This document shows, piece by piece, positions 1 to 9,383 of a stretch of 64,000 nt of DNA (the first letter of the stretch is position 1; every line of letters starts with the position of its first letter). The DNA comes from Phytopseudomonas punonensis (GTDB lineage Bacteria > Pseudomonadota > Gammaproteobacteria > Pseudomonadales > Pseudomonadaceae). A program made the translations under genes and the position numbers. The DNA is taken from positions 932,115 to 996,114 of the forward strand of contig NZ_FRBQ01000001.1 of NCBI RefSeq assembly GCF_900142655.1, written 5' to 3'. The notes beneath the pieces were generated by a model. That model searched no databases and was not told where the DNA came from. It saw only the letters and a list, made by a program, of their open reading frames with translations.

Positions 1-42
1 CTGCTGCGCGCCCTACCAACGCTGCCAGACGACAACAACTGA
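1..42 (+). CDS. C-terminal end of an unidentified protein (partial)
   Basis: The first frame reads LLRALPTLPDDNN and then TGA, so it may be the last 13 codons of a gene that begins outside the window. Too little remains to assign a family. The next gene starts about 70 bases downstream on the same strand. The reading is only plausible, because any random frame can stay open this long. Confidence 0.3.
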   Translation: MLRALPTLPDDNN

Positions 43-112
43 GCCGGTAGCGGCAGCACGCCATCTTCTGCCTTGCCCGGCGCGCTGGTAAGGTTGCTCG
101 AACTCCCCGTGG

Positions 113-979
113 ATGAGCTTACGGATGCGCCACTCCACAACTGCCAGCCTGTGCCTCGCACTGCTGCTTGCCACCAGCGCCCTGGCCTTAGGCCAGGAGG
201 TGCTGCGTATTGGCGCCGAGGACGATTGGTACCCCTACACGGCCTATCGCGACGGCAAGATTCAGGGCATGTCGGTCGATATCGTTGAGGCCGCGTTCGC
301 CGCCAGCGGCATCCCCATCGAACTGGTACCGTATCCCTATTCGCGCTGCATGCAGATGACCCAGGAAGGGCGGCTGGCCGCCTGCTTCAATACAGCCCCC
401 GATCAGCGCGTCGACGAAGCCTTCCTGATTCCTCAGGAGCCGCTGTTCAGCGATGACATCCTGCTTTGGGCCCGCCGCAGTGACGCACCACAGGCCAGTA
501 GCCCACAGAGCCTTGCCGGTCGCAAGGTGGCCGTGACCATCGGCTATGAGTACGGCGCACGCCTGGACAATGATCCGCAGGTCATTCGCGTACCCGTGCG
601 CCGCGATCTCAGCGGTTTCCTGATGCTGCAGCATGAGCGGGTCGACTTCGTCGCCGCCTACCGCGGTACGGCACAAGCGCTGTTTCGCGAAAAGCCCGAG
701 CTGCAGGGGCAGTTCGTGCCACTGGAAATTCTCGACAGCCCCACGCTCTACCTGAGTTTTTCTCGCAAGCTGCCCGGCGCTGATACAGTGATGACGCGCT
801 TCGAGCAGGGCATCCGCAAGCTACGCAAGGATGGTCGTTATCAGGCCATTCTTGATCGCTGGCAGCATGCTCCAGCGAAGTGTCACCCGCTTGACTACAC
901 TTCGCCTGCGGGCAAGATCCGCAACCCGCGGCCTACGCCGTGCACCACAACAATAGGCAGGAGTCACCATGGTCTTTAA
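113..979 (+). CDS. Periplasmic substrate-binding protein (amino-acid type, PBPb family)
   Basis: The product is 288 residues. Its hydrophobic N-terminal segment (roughly residues 9-26, ending ALALGQE) looks like a Sec signal peptide. The mature part follows the family-3 solute-binding fold: an opening strand VLRIGAEDDWYPYTA, the helix region GMSVDIVEAAF, and a late region that ends GRYQAILDRW. Proteins like this bind a small polar solute in the periplasm, but no transporter genes lie next to it, so the ligand is unknown. ATG codons at 113 and 125 are both possible; neither has a strong ribosome binding site. About 37 residues after the last conserved helix look unstructured, and they overlap the next gene by 11 bases. 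Confidence 0.75.
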   Translation: MSLRMRHSTTASLCLALLLATSALALGQEVLRIGAEDDWYPYTAYRDGKIQGMSVDIVEAAFAASGIPIELVPYPYSRCMQMTQEGRLAACFNTAPDQRVDEAFLIPQEPLFSDDILLWARRSDAPQASSPQSLAGRKVAVTIGYEYGARLDNDPQVIRVPVRRDLSGFLMLQHERVDFVAAYRGTAQALFREKPELQGQFVPLEILDSPTLYLSFSRKLPGADTVMTRFEQGIRKLRKDGRYQAILDRWQHAPAKCHPLDYTSPAGKIRNPRPTPCTTTIGRSHHGL

Positions 980-1214
980 CGCCGATCTGGTCGCCGAACT
1001 GGAAATTCTTTTGCTGTTCAATCTGGGCAACGGCCAGGAGGGCCTGAAAATCCACCACGATGCCGCATCCTCCGCAGTCGCCGCTGCCGGACGCCTGCAT
1101 GACAAAGGCTTGATCACCCTACCCGACGGCGGCTACTTGACCCGACTGGGTCACGAAGCAGCCGAACACGCCCAAGGGCTGCGCACCATCCTCACCACTG
1201 CACGGGCAAGCTGA
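969..1214 (+). CDS. TIGR02647 family small conserved protein
   Basis: This 81-residue protein starts MVFNADLVAELEILLLFNL and matches my memory of the TIGR02647 family found in Pseudomonas and relatives. No function is established. It is predicted to be mostly helical, with a central LHDKGLITLPDGGYLTRLG segment that resembles the wing of a winged-helix fold. That resemblance is only a suggestion. An AGGAG ribosome binding site lies just before the ATG, inside the end of the upstream binding-protein gene, so the two are likely cotranscribed. Confidence 0.7.
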   Translation: MVFNADLVAELEILLLFNLGNGQEGLKIHHDAASSAVAAAGRLHDKGLITLPDGGYLTRLGHEAAEHAQGLRTILTTARAS

Positions 1215-1320
1215 CCACCTGAATGCGCCTGCCGCCTAACGCGGCAGGCCCCTCCCTGCGGCCATTGCGAGTAGGCACTGCGCGCCTGTAGGCTTGCTCA
1301 TCACCCGGCCGAGCCCGAGC

Positions 1321-4161
1321 ATGACGCGCCACCTCCCGCTGCGACCCGATATCGATGACGGCATCGACCGCAAGGTGCTGACGCAGCTGCGTGCACGCTT
1401 CCTGCGTATAAATCACGGCCGCCGGCAGCGCGCCATGCAGGCCCTGTCGAGCCGCCAGCAGCGGGTGCTGACGCTGCTGCCGCTGCTGTTTCACGTCAAT
1501 CACCCACTGCTGCCCGGCTATGTCTCGGCGCTGACGCCTGCTGGCCTGGCCGGCTTCGAGCCGAGCGCCGAGCTGCTCGCCGAAGCCCAGCGTCTGACTC
1601 GTTCGTTCGCCTACAAGCCGGCCCGTGCGCCGGCGCCAACGCCGATCCACGGCCTGTTTCTGATGGGCAGCCTGGGCACCGTGGCTCAGGCCGAACAGAG
1701 CGACATGGATTTGTGGGTCTGCCATGCCAGCGAGCTGGACAACGATGCCCGCAACGCCCTTCGCCGCAAGTGCGACCTGCTGCAGAGCTGGGCGGCCAGC
1801 CAGGGAACCGAAGCACACTTTTTCCTTATCGATCCCGAGCGCTTTCGCAGCGGCGACCGCGAAGCGCGGCTCACCTCGGACGACTGCGGTACCACCCAGC
1901 ACTTCCTGCTGCTCGACGAGTTCTATCGCACCGCCATCTGGCTCGCTGGTCGCACGCCGCTCTGGTGGTTGGTGCCGGCCATAGATGAGCATCGCTACGA
2001 GCACGTTACCGAGACCTTGCTGAGCAAGCGTTTCATCCGCGCCGAGGACGTGATCGACTTCGGCCACCTGGCCCACGTACCGGCTGGTGAGTTTCTCGGC
2101 GCTGGCATGTGGCAGCTGTTCAAGGGCATCGAGTCACCGTACAAATCGGCGCTCAAGCTGCTGCTCACCGAGGTGTACGCCAGCGAGCATCCTCAGGTGC
2201 ACTGCCTGTCGCTGCGTTTCAAGCAATCGGTCTACAACGGCCTGCTCGATCTCGACGAGCTGGACCCTTACGTACTGATCTACCGCCGGCTGGAGGAATA
2301 CCTGCAGGCGCGCGGCGAGACCGAGCGCCTCGAGCTGATACGCCGCTGCCTGTACCTGAAGGTCAACAAGAAGATCAGCAAGCCGCCGCGCAATAGGGAA
2401 AAGAGCTGGCAACGCCTGCTGCTGGAACAGCTGACGGGCGAATGGGGCTGGGATCAGCGCCAGCTGATCATGCTCGATAGCCGCAGCCAGTGGAAAGTCC
2501 GCCAGGTGACGGCCGAACGCCAAGTGTTAGTCAATGAACTCAACTACAGCTACCGCTTCCTGTCGATGTTCGCCCGCAGCCGCCCTGAAGGCGCGGCTGC
2601 GGGCACACGCGACATGGCCGTGCTCGGCAGGCGCCTGTATGCCGCCTTCGAGCGGCGCGCCGGCAAGGTGGAATTCATCAACCCGGGCATCGCCCCGGAT
2701 CTGGGCGAGGACACCCTGACGCTGGTGCATAACCCCGCGCCCAGAGGTGAGCGCTGGGCACTGTACAACGGCAGCCTCGGCGCACAGGAATGGCAGGACT
2801 TCGCGCCACTGCGCCAGTCGCGCAGCCTGATCGAACTGCTTGCCTGGAGCCACCGCAACGGTGTGATCGACAGCGGCACGCACTTGTCGCTGCACCCGGG
2901 TGAAAGCGACCTCAGCGAGTTCGAACTCAGCCAATTGCTAGGCTGCCTGGCGCAAGCTCTGCCGATGCCACTGGCAAGCTTGACCGAGGCGGCCCTGGCA
3001 CGCCCACGCCGGCCAACCGAGGAACTGCTGCTGATCAACGTCGGCCTCGATCCGCTCAAGCAACACAGCCAGATGAACGTGCACATGACCAGCGAGCGCA
3101 CCGACCCATTGGGTTATTCGGGGGTGCGTGACAATCTGGTACGGACCCTCGACCGCATCACCCTCAACAGCTGGAACGAACTGCTGGTCGAGCGCTATGA
3201 GGGGCCGACCGCGCTGCTCGATTGCCTGAGCGATGTGCTCAATGCCCGATCTGCCCGTGGCGAGCGCGCCAACCTGCAAGTGTCCTGCTATTGCCGCAAC
3301 CGCGCCGTGACCATCGCCGAACGCGTCGAAAGCCTATTTAGCGAGCTGACCGGCTACCTCGACAGCGGTGAGCAACAGCGCTATCTGCTGCAGATCGCTC
3401 GTCGCTACCACCTGGTCGACCTGCTACCGGGCAACATCCGCCACACAACCCTGGACGATCTGCCAGCACTGCTCGAACACCTGGCTCAAGATCGCGCCGA
3501 ATACAGCCCGCTGCGCCTCGACCGCAACGCCCTGGAAGGCGAGGACCTGGCGCTGATTCTGGAGACGGGCCAGCCAGCCTGCGTGCAGGTGTTCTATCGC
3601 CTGAACGACGCAGACAGTCTGGCGCAGATCACAGTGCTGGACGAGCGCGGTGCGGTCTGGCGAACCCAGGCCGCATTTCACAATGAAACCAGCCTGCTAA
3701 CGCCGCTGCACCGTTTTCTGCAAGCCATGCTTTACCGCCGTGAAACCGCACAGGCGCTGGAAAACCCGCAGCCAACGCTGGAGATCGCCTACTACCAGCT
3801 GGTGCCCGCCGCACCGTTACGGGCGCAACACGTGGAGCCGCGCCCGGCGCCGCTAAGCGATGTGAGCCAGCCGTTCTATGACGTGCAGGCCATCGTCGAG
3901 CCGGGTAGCGGCGCACGCGCCTACATCAGTCTGTTCTGCAATCATCGGGAGTTTTCGGAGCTTGAGTACGGCGAAAATCTGTTCGCCAGCGTGGCCAGGC
4001 ACATCCTCGCCCAGCGCAGCGAAGAGCAGCCCTACCCCTGCTACATCACCGATCTGGATCTGTCCGCGCTGCTCGGCGAACGGCAGCCTTCGGTGGTGCA
4101 TTACCTGCGCTACAAAGCCAGCCTTGAGGAGGCGCTGAACAGCGCTCTGCGTACGCTGTAA
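1321..4161 (+). CDS. cyaA: Class I adenylate cyclase
   Basis: This enzyme makes cyclic AMP from ATP, which in Pseudomonas feeds the Vfr regulator. The 946-residue product has the class I (enterobacterial type) architecture. An N-terminal catalytic half includes the nucleotidyltransferase-like stretch LFLMGSLGTVAQAEQSDMDLWVC, with GS and DxD residues, near residues 110-133. A long C-terminal regulatory half follows. I start it at ATG 1321 (MTRHLPLRPDIDDGIDRK) because this matches the family start; an in-frame TTG at 1294 would add nine residues. It stands alone, transcribed toward rnk, which is convergent. Confidence 0.93.
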   Translation: MTRHLPLRPDIDDGIDRKVLTQLRARFLRINHGRRQRAMQALSSRQQRVLTLLPLLFHVNHPLLPGYVSALTPAGLAGFEPSAELLAEAQRLTRSFAYKPARAPAPTPIHGLFLMGSLGTVAQAEQSDMDLWVCHASELDNDARNALRRKCDLLQSWAASQGTEAHFFLIDPERFRSGDREARLTSDDCGTTQHFLLLDEFYRTAIWLAGRTPLWWLVPAIDEHRYEHVTETLLSKRFIRAEDVIDFGHLAHVPAGEFLGAGMWQLFKGIESPYKSALKLLLTEVYASEHPQVHCLSLRFKQSVYNGLLDLDELDPYVLIYRRLEEYLQARGETERLELIRRCLYLKVNKKISKPPRNREKSWQRLLLEQLTGEWGWDQRQLIMLDSRSQWKVRQVTAERQVLVNELNYSYRFLSMFARSRPEGAAAGTRDMAVLGRRLYAAFERRAGKVEFINPGIAPDLGEDTLTLVHNPAPRGERWALYNGSLGAQEWQDFAPLRQSRSLIELLAWSHRNGVIDSGTHLSLHPGESDLSEFELSQLLGCLAQALPMPLASLTEAALARPRRPTEELLLINVGLDPLKQHSQMNVHMTSERTDPLGYSGVRDNLVRTLDRITLNSWNELLVERYEGPTALLDCLSDVLNARSARGERANLQVSCYCRNRAVTIAERVESLFSELTGYLDSGEQQRYLLQIARRYHLVDLLPGNIRHTTLDDLPALLEHLAQDRAEYSPLRLDRNALEGEDLALILETGQPACVQVFYRLNDADSLAQITVLDERGAVWRTQAAFHNETSLLTPLHRFLQAMLYRRETAQALENPQPTLEIAYYQLVPAAPLRAQHVEPRPAPLSDVSQPFYDVQAIVEPGSGARAYISLFCNHREFSELEYGENLFASVARHILAQRSEEQPYPCYITDLDLSALLGERQPSVVHYLRYKASLEEALNSALRTL

Positions 4162-4217
4162 ACATACTGCCCGGTGCAAGGCTGCGGGCCAAAGCGCGTG
4201 ACCCGGATTACAGAAGA

Positions 4218-4242
4218 CTGGCTCGGCAGAGCGCCGAACCAG
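4218..4242. terminator. Hairpin between convergent cyaA and rnk
   Basis: CTGGCTCGGC at 4218-4227 pairs with GCCGAACCAG at 4233-4242 around a 5-base loop, with one wobble pair. It sits between the two convergent stop codons but has no U-tract, so it may be only a weak or Rho-assisted terminator. Confidence 0.35.
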
Positions 4243-4257
4243 TTACAGCAAACAGCC

Positions 4258-4665
4258 TTAGCGGGCGTATTCGCCTGCTGCTTCGGGCTGGTATTCGACT
4301 GCCAGCAGCGTCAGCTTGAGCTGCTTGCCGCCTGGCATTGGCCAGTCGATATGCTGACCGACGCTCAAGCCAAGCAGCGCGGTGCCCACGGGCGCGAGGA
4401 TCGACACCTTGCCTTCGCCACCGGCGTCCTGCGGGTAGACCAGGGTCAGGTGATAGTCCTTGCCGCTGCTTTCTTCACGGCAATGCACACGAGAATTCAT
4501 GGTCACCACACCGGCCGGCACCTGATCGTGGCCGACTACTTCGGCGCGGTCCAGCTCGGCTTGCAAGGCTTCGGCGGTCGGGCCGAACTCATCGAGGCTG
4601 TCGAGCAACTGCTCAAGGCGCTGCAGATCGAGGCGGGTAATGGTGATGGACGGTGTACTGGCCAT
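4258..4665 (-). CDS. rnk: Nucleoside diphosphate kinase regulator Rnk
   Basis: This 135-residue protein is related to the GreA/GreB C-terminal domain and binds RNA polymerase. Known Rnk proteins have a short N-terminal coiled coil without the acidic tip needed for transcript cleavage. Here residues 7-45 (TRLDLQRLEQLLDSLDE onward) form that helical hairpin. Residues 50-125 form the FKBP-like domain, with VTMNSRVHCRE, LVYPQDAG and VGTALLGLSVGQHIDW. The gene is monocistronic and convergent with cyaA. In Pseudomonas, rnk was identified through effects on nucleoside diphosphate kinase and alginate. Confidence 0.92.
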   Translation of the reverse strand: MASTPSITITRLDLQRLEQLLDSLDEFGPTAEALQAELDRAEVVGHDQVPAGVVTMNSRVHCREESSGKDYHLTLVYPQDAGGEGKVSILAPVGTALLGLSVGQHIDWPMPGGKQLKLTLLAVEYQPEAAGEYAR

Positions 4666-4695
4666 GGTGCGGGCATATCTCCTTTGCGGGGCGCT

Positions 4696-4731
4696 AAAAA
4701 AGCAAAAACCCCATCGAGACGACGGGGTTTT
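4696..4731 (-). terminator. Rho-independent terminator after cyaY-DUF1289
   Basis: On the minus strand AAAACCCC and GGGGTTTT form an 8-bp stem (plus-strand 4705-4712 and 4724-4731) followed by a U-rich run. It lies downstream of the DUF1289 stop codon and upstream of rnk. Confidence 0.6.
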
Positions 4732-4784
4732 GTGCGGAAGTTAGGCTGACCGTAACACAGCTACCCAAATAAACAAGGGCAGGG

Positions 4785-4982
4785 TCAGCCGAGCGCCAGA
4801 CGCTCTTCGGCCAGGCTGCAAATCACCCGGCGGCGCTCATCGCTGGCACTGCCCCATTCGAGGATTTCCGCCAGCAGACGGCCACAACCCAGGCAGCGCT
4901 CAGCCTCGTTCAGGCAGCAACGCCGCCGACAGGGCGACGCGACAGGCTTGCCCGGCTCAGCGCCAACCTCGTCAGATTTCAT
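4785..4982 (-). CDS. DUF1289 domain-containing protein
   Basis: The 65-residue product carries the cysteine-rich DUF1289 signature: SPCRRRCCLNEAERCLGCGRLLAEI, then W and a C-terminal RRRVI segment. The cysteine spacing suggests metal binding, possibly an iron-sulfur or zinc site, but the role is unknown. I choose ATG at 4982, which overlaps the cyaY stop by 11 bases, rather than the TTG at 4991. Coupling to the frataxin gene would fit a link to iron metabolism, but that is inference. Confidence 0.8.
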   Translation of the reverse strand: MKSDEVGAEPGKPVASPCRRRCCLNEAERCLGCGRLLAEILEWGSASDERRRVICSLAEERLALG

Positions 4983-5304
4983 CGAACTCAAGGTTGGCGC
5001 CCGCCTGCTCGGCGACGATGCGGTCGAGCATCTCGCTCAGCAACTCGTCGCTGGTGTCGCAGATCCAGCGCCCGTTGTCTTCGTCGTAATCGAAGTGGAA
5101 CCCACCGGAACGGGCCGCCAGCCACAGCTGACGCAATGCCGGCTGACGGCTGAAAATCAGCTGCGAACCGTTTTCGAAGCGCACCGTCAGCACGCCAGCG
5201 GAGTTTTCCAGATCGAGATCCAGATCGCTGTCGTCGAAGATGTCTTCCACCGCCTGCTGCACGGCATCGACCAGGTCGTGGAAACGGGCTTCGGTCAAAC
5301 TCAT
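4972..5304 (-). CDS. cyaY: Iron donor protein CyaY (bacterial frataxin)
   Basis: CyaY binds iron and modulates iron-sulfur cluster assembly on IscU/IscS. The 110-residue product begins MSLTEARFHDLVDAVQQAVED and carries the acidic helix DIFDDSDLDLDLEN that provides the iron-binding face. It then has the conserved beta-sheet residues SQLIFSRQPALRQLWLA and GGFHFDY. The start at ATG 5304 is favoured by a GAGGTAAG ribosome binding site. It is divergent from lptM-lysA, as in other pseudomonads, and overlaps the downstream DUF1289 gene. Confidence 0.93.
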   Translation of the reverse strand: MSLTEARFHDLVDAVQQAVEDIFDDSDLDLDLENSAGVLTVRFENGSQLIFSRQPALRQLWLAARSGGFHFDYDEDNGRWICDTSDELLSEMLDRIVAEQAGANLEFDEI

Positions 5305-5424
5305 CGCACTTACCTCAATAAAAAGATTCTGCAACATCAGAACGTAAAAGAAACGACCGTACTACCCTGCAACGCAGGCCATTATGCCCTGGCAAAAGCC
5401 CCGCCGGACGGGAACCCCAGCGCA

Positions 5425-5453
5425 TAGGCAACATGCCGGGGGGTCGGTATACT
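5425..5453 (+). promoter_or_regulatory. Candidate sigma-70 promoter for lptM-lysA-dapF operon
   Basis: TATACT at 5448-5453 is a good -10 element. TAGGCA at 5425-5430 lies 17 bases upstream and is a weaker -35. Transcription would start about 30 bases before the lptM ATG. Confidence 0.45.
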
Positions 5454-5488
5454 CGGGGGCAATTATGCTTTATTACAAGGATTTGACC

Positions 5489-5620
5489 ATGAAGCGGCTG
5501 CTCACTGCCCTCATCGCGCTCGTCGCCGTCTCCACCCTGCTTAGCGGCTGCGGCCAGAAAGGCCCGCTGTACCTGCCAGATGATAACCAGTCCGGCTCGT
5601 CGCACGACCACAACAAATAA
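5489..5620 (+). CDS. lptM: LPS translocon maturation chaperone LptM (LppL-type small lipoprotein)
   Basis: This 43-residue lipoprotein has a signal peptide MKRLLTALIALVAVSTLLSG ending in the lipobox LSGC, followed by the family signature CGQKGPLYLP. Proteins of this YifL/LppL family are acylated, reach the outer membrane and in E. coli help the LptD/E complex mature. The gene is the first of a row with lysA, dapF, DUF484 and xerC, a linkage long known in Pseudomonas, where the protein was called LppL. The stop is 9 bases before the lysA ATG. Confidence 0.9.
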   Translation: MKRLLTALIALVAVSTLLSGCGQKGPLYLPDDNQSGSSHDHNK

Positions 5621-5629
5621 GGGCCGCCC

Positions 5630-6877
5630 ATGAACACCTTCGAATACCGCGACGGCTCGCTGTTCGCGGAAGGTGTGGCGTTGTCTGCCATTGCCCAGCG
5701 CTTCGGTACGCCCACCTATGTCTACTCGCGCGCGCACATCGAGGCGCAGTACCGCGCCTACGCCGACGCGCTGGCCGGCATGCCGCACCTGGTCTGCTAT
5801 GCGGTCAAGGCCAACTCCAACCTGGGCGTGCTGAACGTGCTGGCTCGCCTCGGCGCGGGCTTCGATATCGTTTCCAGCGGTGAGCTGGAGCGCGTGTTGG
5901 CCGCTGGTGGCGAGCCTAACCGCATCGTGTTCTCTGGCGTCGGCAAGAGTCGCGACGACATGCGCCGCGCCCTGGAAGTCGGCGTGCATTGCTTCAACGT
6001 CGAATCGGGCGTCGAGCTGGAGCGCCTGCAGAAGGTCGCTGCCGAGATGGACGTCAAGGCGCCCGTCTCTCTGCGCGTTAACCCGGACGTGGATGCCGGT
6101 ACTCACCCGTACATTTCCACCGGCCTCAAGGAAAACAAGTTCGGTATCGACATCGAGCAGGCCGAGGCGGTCTACGCCCGCGCCGCCGAGCTGCCGAACA
6201 TCGAAGTGATAGGCGTCGATTGCCATATCGGCTCGCAGCTGACCACGCTGGAACCCTTCCTCGATGCCCTGGACCGCCTGCTGCTACTGGTCGACAAGCT
6301 GGCCGCGCGCAGCATCGTCATCAAGCACCTGGATCTGGGCGGCGGCCTCGGCGTGCAGTACCGCGACGAGCAGCCACCGCAGGTCGGCGAATACATCGCC
6401 GCCGTGCGCAAGCGTCTGGCAGGCCGTGACCTGTCCCTGGTGTTCGAGCCGGGTCGTTTCATCGTCGCCAATGGCGGCGTGCTACTGACTCAGGTGGAAT
6501 ACCTCAAGCACACCGAACACAAGGACTTCGCCATCATCGATGCGGCGATGAACGACCTGATCCGCCCGGCCCTTTATCAGGCCTGGATGGAAGTCTCGGC
6601 CGTGCAGCCCCGTGAAGGCGAAGCGCGCAATTACGACCTGGTCGGCCCTATCTGCGAAACCGGCGACTTCCTGGCCAAGGATCGTCAGCTGGTGCTCGAA
6701 GAAGGCGACCTGCTGGCCGTGCGCTCGGCCGGTGCCTACGGCTTCGTGATGAGTTCCAACTACAACACTCGCGGCCGCGCCGCCGAGGTGATGGTGGACG
6801 GCGAGCAGGCTTACGAAGTGCGTCGCCGCGAAACCCTGGACGAACTCTTCGCGGGCGAAAGCCGCCTGCCGGAGTGA
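5630..6877 (+). CDS. lysA: Diaminopimelate decarboxylase
   Basis: LysA is a PLP enzyme that converts meso-diaminopimelate to L-lysine in the cytoplasm. The 415-residue product has the fold-type III barrel with the PLP lysine at K60 (CYAVKANSN). It also has the HIGSQ motif, GGGLGVQY, the phosphate-binding EPGR and the C-terminal CETGD motif that completes the active site across the dimer. It follows lptM closely and overlaps the ribosome binding region of dapF, which makes its substrate, so both are probably translated from one message. Confidence 0.97.
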   Translation: MNTFEYRDGSLFAEGVALSAIAQRFGTPTYVYSRAHIEAQYRAYADALAGMPHLVCYAVKANSNLGVLNVLARLGAGFDIVSSGELERVLAAGGEPNRIVFSGVGKSRDDMRRALEVGVHCFNVESGVELERLQKVAAEMDVKAPVSLRVNPDVDAGTHPYISTGLKENKFGIDIEQAEAVYARAAELPNIEVIGVDCHIGSQLTTLEPFLDALDRLLLLVDKLAARSIVIKHLDLGGGLGVQYRDEQPPQVGEYIAAVRKRLAGRDLSLVFEPGRFIVANGGVLLTQVEYLKHTEHKDFAIIDAAMNDLIRPALYQAWMEVSAVQPREGEARNYDLVGPICETGDFLAKDRQLVLEEGDLLAVRSAGAYGFVMSSNYNTRGRAAEVMVDGEQAYEVRRRETLDELFAGESRLPE

Positions 6878-6882
6878 TGCCC

Positions 6883-7713
6883 ATGTTATTGCGATTCACC
6901 AAGATGCATGGCCTGGGCAACGACTTCATGGTCCTCGACCTGGTCAGCCAGCATGCGCACATCCAGCCCAAGCACGCCAAGCAGTGGGGCGACCGCCACA
7001 CCGGCGTGGGCTTCGATCAGTTGCTGCTGGTCGAGCCACCGCATAACCCGGACGTGGATTTCCGTTACCGCATCTTCAATTCCGATGGCAGCGAAGTGGA
7101 ACAGTGCGGCAACGGCGCACGCTGCTTCGCCCGCTTCGTGCTGGACAAGCGCCTGACGGTGAAGAAGAACATCCGCGTGGAAACCAAGGGCGGCATCATC
7201 GAGCTCAACGTTCGCGCCGACGGGCTGATCACCGTGGACATGGGCGCACCGCGCCTGGCCCCGGAGCAGATCCCGTTCCAGGCTGACGCTGAAGCGCTGA
7301 GCTACGCCGTCGAAGTCGATGGCAACAGCCATCAGCTGGCTACCGTCTCCATGGGCAATCCCCATGCCGTGCTGCGCGTCGATGATGTCGACAGCGCACC
7401 GGTGCATGAACTGGGCGCGAAGCTGGAGCATCATCCGCGCTTCCCGCAGCGGGTGAACGTCGGTTTTCTGCAGGTCATCGACCGCCAGCGCGCACGCCTG
7501 CGTGTCTGGGAACGTGGCGCTGGGGAAACCCAGGCCTGCGGCACCGGTGCCTGCGCCGCGGCCGTCGCGGCTATCCGCCAGGGCTGGATGGACTCGCCCG
7601 TACAACTGGAGCTGCCAGGTGGCAAGCTGAGCATCGAATGGGCAGGCCCCGGCCAGCCCGTTATGATGACCGGCCCCGCCGTGCGCGTGTACGAAGGACA
7701 GGTTCGCCTATGA
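6883..7713 (+). CDS. dapF: Diaminopimelate epimerase
   Basis: DapF interconverts LL- and meso-diaminopimelate, the last step before peptidoglycan use or LysA. The 276-residue product has both catalytic cysteines: C75 in EQCGNGARC and C219 in [11 protein letters not shown] place the start at ATG 6883 ([15 protein letters not shown]), which gives the usual family length and has GGAG 8 bases upstream. The GTG at 6874 and ATG at 6877 would overlap the lysA stop. Its stop overlaps the DUF484 start as ATGA. Confidence 0.96.
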   Translation: MLLRFTKMHGLGNDFMVLDLVSQHAHIQPKHAKQWGDRHTGVGFDQLLLVEPPHNPDVDFRYRIFNSDGSEVEQCGNGARCFARFVLDKRLTVKKNIRVETKGGIIELNVRADGLITVDMGAPRLAPEQIPFQADAEALSYAVEVDGNSHQLATVSMGNPHAVLRVDDVDSAPVHELGAKLEHHPRFPQRVNVGFLQVIDRQRARLRVWERGAGETQACGTGACAAAVAAIRQGWMDSPVQLELPGGKLSIEWAGPGQPVMMTGPAVRVYEGQVRL

Positions 7714-8405
7714 CTGACCAGCAGGATTCGCCCAAGCCACTGGACTCGGAAACAGTCGCCGCCTACCTGCGCCTGCATCCCGAGTTCTTTATCGACCACG
7801 ACGAGCTGATTCCCGAGCTGCGTATTCCGCATCAGCGCGGCGACACCGTGTCGCTGGTCGAGCGCCAGGTCAAACTGCTGCGCGAGCGCAACATCGAGAT
7901 GCGCCAGCGCCTGTCGCACCTGATGGATGTGGCCCGCGACAACGACCGCCTGTTCGACAAGACCCGCCGGCTGATCCTCGACCTGATGGACGCCAGCAGC
8001 CTTGAAGAAGTGGTCAGCTGCGTGGAAGACAGCCTGCGCCGCGAGTTTCAGGTGCCGTTCGTGGGCTTGATCCTGTTCAGCGACACACCGCTGCCGGTCG
8101 GCCGCAGTGTTAGCAGCGCCGAAGCCCACCAAGCCATCGGCGGCCTGCTGGCAGGCGGCAAGACCATCTGCGGCGTACTGCGCGAGCACGAGATGAAATT
8201 CCTGTTCGGCGAAGCTGGCTCGGAAGTCGGTTCTGCTGCGGTGGTTGGCCTCTCCTATCAGGGCCTGCACGGCGTACTGGCCATTGGCAGTGCCGATTCG
8301 CAGCATTACAAGAGCTCGCTGGGCACGTTGTTCCTCGGCTACATCGCCGAAGTGCTGTCGCGCGTGCTGCCACGCTTCTCCGCTCCGCTGCGTTCGGTCA
8401 GGTAA
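7710..8405 (+). CDS. DUF484 family protein
   Basis: The 231-residue product matches the DUF484 family, a GAF-like fold conserved between dapF and xerC in gammaproteobacteria. Visible features are the N-terminal [24 protein letters not shown] segment and the central [27 protein letters not shown] helix, which is likely coiled coil. A mixed alpha/beta half follows. The role is unknown; its place suggests cell-cycle or cell-envelope work with XerC. The ATG at 7710 overlaps the dapF stop (ATGA), and the codons before it belong to another frame. Confidence 0.9.
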   Translation: MTDQQDSPKPLDSETVAAYLRLHPEFFIDHDELIPELRIPHQRGDTVSLVERQVKLLRERNIEMRQRLSHLMDVARDNDRLFDKTRRLILDLMDASSLEEVVSCVEDSLRREFQVPFVGLILFSDTPLPVGRSVSSAEAHQAIGGLLAGGKTICGVLREHEMKFLFGEAGSEVGSAAVVGLSYQGLHGVLAIGSADSQHYKSSLGTLFLGYIAEVLSRVLPRFSAPLRSVR

Positions 8406-8480
8406 AGCGCCCTCCATAGGGCGCAGCGCTCTGGTGAAACAGGCAACGCGCTGAACTCATACCAGGGAGCTTTCAACGTC

Positions 8481-9383
8481 ATGCTCGCCGCCCAGCTAGA
8501 TGCCTACCTCGAACACCTGCGTAGCGAACGGCAGGTGTCTGCCCACACGCTGGATGGCTATCGCCGCGACCTCAGCAAGCTGCTCGCCTATTGCGAGAAA
8601 GAAGCTCTTGCCGACTGGGCCGCGCTGGATATTTCCCGCCTGCGCCGACAGGTCGCGCAGCTGCACAAGGAAGGCCAATCGGCGCGCAGCCTGGCGCGCC
8701 TGCTCTCGGCCACACGCGGCCTGTATCGCTACCTAATCCGCGAAGGCCACTGCAAACATGATCCAGCCAGCGGCCTGACGCCACCCAAGGGTGAACGCAA
8801 GCTGCCCAAGGTGCTGGACGTCGACCGCGCCAGCCAATTGCTCGATGGCGCGCAGGAAGACGATTTCATCTCCCGCCGCGATCACGCCATGCTTGAACTG
8901 TTCTACTCCTCGGGGCTGCGTTTGTCGGAGCTGGTCGCGCTGAACCTGGATGGCCTCGACCTACCGGCTGGTCTGGTGCGCGTGCTCGGCAAGGGCAGCA
9001 AGGTGCGCGAGCTGCCGGTTGGCAGCAAGGCCCGCGAAGCCTTGGAACAATGGCTGCCGCTGCGCGCATTGGCCAACCCGGAAGATGGCGCGGTGTTCAT
9101 CAGCCGTCGGGGCCGCCCCATCGGCGCCCGCGCCGTGCAGCTGCGGGTACGCCAGGCGGGTGTCAGCGAGCTGGGCCAGCACATCCATCCGCACATGCTG
9201 CGCCACTCGTTCGCCAGCCATATGCTCGAGTCGTCCCAGGATCTACGTGCGGTACAGGAGCTGCTGGGACATGCCGATATCGCCACCACGCAGGTCTACA
9301 CCCATCTGGACTTCCAGCACCTGAGCAAGGTCTACGACAGCGCTCACCCAAGGGCCAAGCGCCGCAAGGAACAGGACTCATGA
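8481..9383 (+). CDS. xerC: Site-specific tyrosine recombinase XerC
   Basis: XerC acts with XerD at dif sites to resolve chromosome dimers at division. The 300-residue product has the N-terminal core-binding domain (roughly 1-95) and a full catalytic set: R147 (SSGLRLSE), K171 (GKGSK), H238 and R241 (HMLRHSFA), H264 (LLGHADI) and nucleophile Y273 (QVYTH). Its position behind dapF and DUF484 is the classical xerC locus, called sss in Pseudomonas. The HAD gene follows with an ATGA overlap. Confidence 0.96.
   Translation: MLAAQLDAYLEHLRSERQVSAHTLDGYRRDLSKLLAYCEKEALADWAALDISRLRRQVAQLHKEGQSARSLARLLSATRGLYRYLIREGHCKHDPASGLTPPKGERKLPKVLDVDRASQLLDGAQEDDFISRRDHAMLELFYSSGLRLSELVALNLDGLDLPAGLVRVLGKGSKVRELPVGSKAREALEQWLPLRALANPEDGAVFISRRGRPIGARAVQLRVRQAGVSELGQHIHPHMLRHSFASHMLESSQDLRAVQELLGHADIATTQVYTHLDFQHLSKVYDSAHPRAKRRKEQDS

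Noticed and set aside
9050..9379. Long N-terminal extension of the HAD gene
   Set aside because: It overlaps xerC in another frame; the HAD motif begins at ATG 9380 with an ATGA overlap.
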